Assembly: GCA_036555615.1 (NCBI GenBank)
Contig: DATBKZ010000006.1
Span: 48,095-112,094 of the forward strand
DNA length: 64,000 bases
Reading direction: 5' to 3'
Source: SG8-41 sp036555615
GTDB lineage: Bacteria; Pseudomonadota; Gammaproteobacteria; Burkholderiales; SG8-41
The notes below the pieces were generated by a model. It worked only from the letters and a program-made list of their open reading frames with translations, did not search any database and was not told the DNA's origin. Each line of letters opens with the position of its first letter. Positions within the stretch are counted from its first letter, which is position 1. Shown here one piece after another: positions 60,519 to 64,000 of the stretch. The position numbers and the translations under genes are program-made.

Positions 60519-62872
60519 GTCGAGGCGGCGTTTCGGCCTTCTGCCGCGCGTGCGGTCCCCTCTCCGTCATGCCGGCTGAGAATCGCGGAGAACACGAGCG
60601 CCAGCAACGCCCCCATCCCGACGGTCAGTCCGATATCGTGCAGCACCGGCACGCCGGAGAACGCGAGCAGTCCGAAGCCGATCAGGGTGGTCACATTGGC
60701 GAAAAGCAGCGAAACGATGGTGCGCTCGCGGTCCCAGCCGCTCGGTGCCTGCCGGTCGAAAAACAGGGAATAGTTCGAACCCACGGCAACCACCAGCAGC
60801 AGTCCCACCAGGTGGAATATGGAAAGCTGGAAACCCGCGAGTACGAGCGCGCCGGCAGTCACCAGGACTGCCGCCGTGAGCGGCGCCAGCACCACAAACA
60901 CGCGCTGAGGCGAGCGCAGGCTGGCAAGCAGGAGCAGGACGATCGCCGCGGCGCCGGCCAGCGAATACGTCAGCGCTTCGGTGCGATATGTCCGGTAGAG
61001 GCGATCGGATTCGCCCTTGAGGTCGAGCATTACGGCACTTGCGCCTGGCGGGGCGGCGATCTGCCGGGCGATGCCCGCAGCATCCGTCACGCCCCGCAGG
61101 GGCAGCATGGCCACCCAACCGTCGTACCTGCTGCCGAGCAGCGATTCCAGTCTCAGGGCGAGGCGGGTGCCCCGAAGGCTGCCGCGCTCGATAAACGGCA
61201 TCTCCTTCGTTGCGGCCGCATCCTTGAGAAACGCCTCGAACACCTCGCGGCGGTACGGCAGGCCCGCTAGCGCGCGCTCCAGGTTCGCGCGCAATACTGC
61301 GGGATCCGGCAGCGCGGCCCGCCGGGCCTGTTGCGTCCGCCGGCTCGGCAGATAGTCGGACGGGGACTCGTAGCCGTCCAGCAGGCCGGCCCGTGCCGCC
61401 CCGCGCAGTGACGCCCCGACTGCCTCGGCTGCCTGCAGCACTGCATCCTCCTGCGGAGCGTGGATGACCACGAGATGACCGACGTCCGGCGCACCGATGT
61501 CCCGGCGCAGTTGCTGGTCGAGCAGTTGCGCGGAGCGGGACACCGGGCTCAGGGTGGACAGGTCATCGGTCCAAAGCGACCCACGCCCGGCAGCCAGCAC
61601 CGCCACGGCAAGCACCACCATGACGAGGAGCGGATACCGCAGTGCAGGCGCTCGCCGCACCGCCGCCAGCGCCCAGGGACCGCAGGCCGCCGCGGCAGGC
61701 GCGGTGAATCCAGGTGGCAGCAAGGACGGCAGGACCCAGCGCGTGACGAGGGCGGCAACGACGAGCCCGGTAATCGAAAACATCCCGAGCTGCGCGAGCC
61801 CGGAAAAGCCCGAGAGCAGCATCGCGCTGAAACCGCAGATCGAAGTCAGCACGCCAAGCCGCAACGTCGGCCAGATCCGGTCGAGCGCCCGCTGCGGTGC
61901 CGTGCCGGGGGCGCTCTGGGTCAGCAGATAAATGGAGTAGTCCACGCCTTCTCCGAGCAGCGTGATGCCAAAGCCCAGCGTGACGCCGTGCACCGCGCCG
62001 AAGCCCAGGCTCACGGCCGCGATGCCCGCAGCCGCTCCGGTCGCGACCGGCAGGAGCGCGAGCGCCAGCACGCGCGGCGAGCGGAAGATCGCCAGCAGCA
62101 ATGCCGCGATGAGGACGGCGGCGATCACGAAGAAGCGCAATGCGTCGCCACGGATCGTGGCGCGCGTGCTGACCGAAAAAACCCCCGGCCCGGTCATCAG
62201 CAGCCGGGCCTCGGCTGCGCCCGCCGGCGCGAACGCACTGCGGATGGCCGCAAGCGCCCGCTCCTGCGCGTCGATGTCATAGCCCGCGGCGCGCGTCTGC
62301 GCGATGAGCAGAGCCCGCCGGCCGTCGGGCGAGAACCACACGCCGTTGCGTCTGGCGGGGCGCGCCTGCCCTTCGAACCGCTCCAGAATGTGCAGGAGCT
62401 CCCCGCTGGGATCGCCGGGCAGGATGCGGCGCGCGAGTGCCCCGGCTGGCGAGGCGAGCAGCCGCAGATACTCCTCGAGCCGCTCGCGCAGCGCAATCGC
62501 GGAAAACCGCTCCGGCGTGACGGCGTCGCTCAGCAGGTAGCGATTGCGCCACAGAAATTCGCGGTCCTGCGCGGCGCCGATGTCCTCGCCGTTCTCGACG
62601 GACACGAAGCCCGCGTGATTGCGCAGACCGGCTGCCAGGCGCCTGCTCGCCTGCGCGAGTGCCTCCTGGGGGGCGCCGTCGATGCCGATCAATATGAGCC
62701 GCGACACCACGCCTTCGCGCAGCTGATCGACCAGTACCCGCTGCTCCGGCGTCGGCGAGCGCGGCAGGAATGCCGAGATGTCGGTCGTGAACGAGGTGCG
62801 GCTGATGACGGCAATGCAGGTCGCGACGAGGACGAGCCACGCGCCGATCGCCCAGCGCCGGCCGGCCGTCAC
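60515..62872 (-). CDS. MMPL-family (RND superfamily) exporter
   Basis: The 785-residue inner-membrane transporter has the RND topology of two halves: a span near the start, a large periplasmic loop, five more spans, then the same again. Marks are LGFGITLLGEGVDYSIYLL in the first half and VVAVGSNYSLFFDR in the second; the GxxxDY/NY residues form the proton path. In aryl-polyene clusters the MMPL protein exports the lipid toward the outer membrane (the ApeM role). The GTG start overlaps the LolA-like stop as GTGA. Confidence 0.9.
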   Translation of the reverse strand: MTAGRRWAIGAWLVLVATCIAVISRTSFTTDISAFLPRSPTPEQRVLVDQLREGVVSRLILIGIDGAPQEALAQASRRLAAGLRNHAGFVSVENGEDIGAAQDREFLWRNRYLLSDAVTPERFSAIALRERLEEYLRLLASPAGALARRILPGDPSGELLHILERFEGQARPARRNGVWFSPDGRRALLIAQTRAAGYDIDAQERALAAIRSAFAPAGAAEARLLMTGPGVFSVSTRATIRGDALRFFVIAAVLIAALLLAIFRSPRVLALALLPVATGAAAGIAAVSLGFGAVHGVTLGFGITLLGEGVDYSIYLLTQSAPGTAPQRALDRIWPTLRLGVLTSICGFSAMLLSGFSGLAQLGMFSITGLVVAALVTRWVLPSLLPPGFTAPAAAACGPWALAAVRRAPALRYPLLVMVVLAVAVLAAGRGSLWTDDLSTLSPVSRSAQLLDQQLRRDIGAPDVGHLVVIHAPQEDAVLQAAEAVGASLRGAARAGLLDGYESPSDYLPSRRTQQARRAALPDPAVLRANLERALAGLPYRREVFEAFLKDAAATKEMPFIERGSLRGTRLALRLESLLGSRYDGWVAMLPLRGVTDAAGIARQIAAPPGASAVMLDLKGESDRLYRTYRTEALTYSLAGAAAIVLLLLASLRSPQRVFVVLAPLTAAVLVTAGALVLAGFQLSIFHLVGLLLVVAVGSNYSLFFDRQAPSGWDRERTIVSLLFANVTTLIGFGLLAFSGVPVLHDIGLTVGMGALLALVFSAILSRHDGEGTARAAEGRNAAST

Positions 62873-63483
62873 GGGCCGTCCCCCGTGATGGTCATCACCG
62901 AGCGGTCCCCGTTGGTCTCGATGGTCTCGATGGCGCTGATCGAGCCCGAGCCGCCGCTGATGCGAATCTCCCTCACCACTTCCTGCATCCCGGGCTCGCC
63001 CGGCTTGAGCGTCAGGCGCCACTTGCGCTCGTTGCCGGCGAGCTCGACCTCGTAGAAGCGGGTGAGAGTCGGCAGATCGCCCGCCAGCGTCGAGCGGATG
63101 CTCTCGACGAACGCCCGGATGAGCGGATAGTCCTGCAGGTTAAGCATCCGCCGCTGGCCGGGCTCGGAGCTGGTAATGGTGATGTCGTCACCGTCCAGCA
63201 CCAGGCTTTCGGCCCGGGGCGCAAGCGTGTGCTTCTCCAGCCGGGCGGGCGCGACGTAGACCAGCGTTCCGGAAGATTCGAGCGGAGCGTTGAGTATCGC
63301 CATGTGCTTGCGCTCGACGAACCGGGCCTTCGACGACTTGACCGCCGCGAGCGCCTGCATCAACTGCTCCACGCCCCAGTCGGCAGCGGCCGCTGCCAGG
63401 ACAGGCGGCGAGGCGCCCAAGGCAACTGCAAGCAGCAGCACAGCCGGCGCCCGACTCGCCGCAGGCCTGTTCACGATGGCCAT
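62869..63483 (-). CDS. LolA-like lipid carrier
   Basis: The 204-residue periplasmic protein resembles the lipoprotein carrier LolA as found in aryl-polyene clusters (COG2834). A signal peptide ends near PVLAAA, followed by VEQLMQALAAVKSSKARFVERKH and a strand SSGTLVYVAPARLEKHT, the half-barrel start. It would carry the product across the periplasm next to the MMPL exporter, whose gene it overlaps. It starts 12 bases after the ApeI-like gene. Confidence 0.85.
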   Translation of the reverse strand: MAIVNRPAASRAPAVLLLAVALGASPPVLAAAAADWGVEQLMQALAAVKSSKARFVERKHMAILNAPLESSGTLVYVAPARLEKHTLAPRAESLVLDGDDITITSSEPGQRRMLNLQDYPLIRAFVESIRSTLAGDLPTLTRFYEVELAGNERKWRLTLKPGEPGMQEVVREIRISGGSGSISAIETIETNGDRSVMTITGDGP

Positions 63484-63495
63484 GGTGCCGCCGCC

Positions 63496-63801
63496 CTAGC
63501 CCGCCGTCGAGGCGGCGCGGCATCGAATGCGGCCGGTCAGGACTGTTTTCCCGGCCACTCGAGACGTGAACTGGATTTCTCCCGGAGTGGCGCGGGAGAA
63601 CTCGATGACGAGGCGGTCGCCCGGCCGGGCCGGATGCAGAAACTTGGCCGACGTAATCCGAAAAGGCGCCAGAGAGGCGCCGAGGCCGGCCTCGATTGCC
63701 TGGAGCGTTTCGCTCAACAGCACGGCGCCCGGAATGATGGGATCGCCGGGAAAATGACCCTGTGCCGCCGGGTGATCCGGCATCAGATCCCGCTCGATCA
63801 C
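63496..63801 (-). CDS. Small hotdog dehydratase, ApeI-like
   Basis: The 101-residue protein has the FabA/FabZ-like block GHFPGDPIIPGAVLLSET, with the His and the Asp-x-x-x-Pro-Gly loop, and the strand ITSAKFLHPARPGDRLVI. It is the catalytic half of the two-part dehydratase (ApeI with ApeP). The GTG start overlaps the ligase stop by 4 bases (GTGA). Confidence 0.88.
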   Translation of the reverse strand: MIERDLMPDHPAAQGHFPGDPIIPGAVLLSETLQAIEAGLGASLAPFRITSAKFLHPARPGDRLVIEFSRATPGEIQFTSRVAGKTVLTGRIRCRAASTAG

Positions 63802-64000
63802 GGGCGGCTTGGCTCTCGCCCTGCTCCGAGCCCGGCCGCGACCTGGCTGAGGGCCAGTTGCGGCAGCTTGCCGGTCTCGTTGCGCGGCAACGCATCCACG
63901 AAATGCAGCGGCCGCGGCAGGAACGCCGCGTCGATCCTCTGGCGCAGCGCAGCGAGCAGCGCCGCGCTCGTCAGACCCGGCGCCACCACGTAGGCCGTCA
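63798..64000 (-). CDS. AMP-binding ligase, C-terminal end (ApeH-like)
   Basis: About 66 C-terminal residues are present; the gene continues past the right edge. The visible part has LPRNETGKLPQLAL, the A10 motif with the catalytic Lys that marks adenylate-forming ligases, after a helix LRQRIDAAFLP. In aryl-polyene clusters this enzyme activates the aryl starter acid (4-hydroxybenzoate type) onto a carrier protein. Its stop overlaps the ApeI-like start. Confidence 0.82.
   Translation of the reverse strand, partial: TAYVVAPGLTSAALLAALRQRIDAAFLPRPLHFVDALPRNETGKLPQLALSQVAAGLGAGREPSRP

Overview
The window is GC-rich (about two thirds G+C by eye), densely packed bacterial chromosome. Several traits fit a betaproteobacterium of the Burkholderiales/Rhodocyclales type, probably environmental: a Bug-family solute-binding protein, an RlmJ of the proteobacterial kind, a type II secretion operon, a UbiD plus molybdenum-hydroxylase catabolic set, RDD and PilZ proteins, and an aryl-polyene-type gene cluster. 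No integrase, insertion sequence, tRNA, rRNA, CRISPR array or prophage was recognised. After start sites are corrected, no gene-free stretch exceeds 300 bases.

Layout. 1-6582: the end of an amino-acid ABC ATPase, a 22-bp hairpin repeat, an ArgE-type deacetylase, and a peptide-type ABC operon with two tandem binding proteins and two permeases but no ATPase. 6694-10896: a translationally coupled operon of a thermostable-hemolysin-family protein, an AMP-ligase fused to a heme-oxygenase-like iron domain, a short-chain dehydrogenase and a TPR protein. A QseB/QseC-like two-component pair follows (10952-13060). This operon is the best candidate here for an undescribed pathway. 13187-17021: small envelope proteins, an OmpA-like protein, an uncharacterised membrane protein bracketed by two CRP-like palindromes, and a secreted sugar-dehydrogenase-like lipoprotein. 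17113-28040: a type II secretion locus in the order gspG-H-I-J-K-L-M-N-D-E-F on the minus strand, with gspC divergent.

28100-32760: lipoproteins, an orphan ParB-domain protein and a PilZ protein. 32845-38915: a five-gene minus-strand operon (FAD, molybdopterin and 2Fe-2S subunits of a molybdenum hydroxylase, a UbiD decarboxylase and a Bug solute-binding protein). This looks like a route for uptake and breakdown of an aromatic or heterocyclic acid. 39017-51867: housekeeping and miscellaneous genes (typA, a ChaN-like protein, a GcvT-like protein, a sugar-acid dehydratase, an RDD-ankyrin fusion, a sulfatase, a rhomboid protease, a MazG-like hydrolase, rlmJ).

51967-64000: an aryl-polyene/xanthomonadin-like cluster that runs off the right edge. 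It holds a flavin-dependent halogenase-like oxidoreductase, a MipA porin-like protein, a GT2 glycosyltransferase, a ketoreductase, two hotdog dehydratases, a ketosynthase and chain-length-factor pair, two methyltransferases, a NodB deacetylase, an MMPL transporter, a LolA-like carrier and the end of an AMP ligase. These would build a polyene acyl chain on a carrier protein, modify its aryl head and export it to the outer membrane. Carrier proteins and the priming acyltransferase are not in the window.
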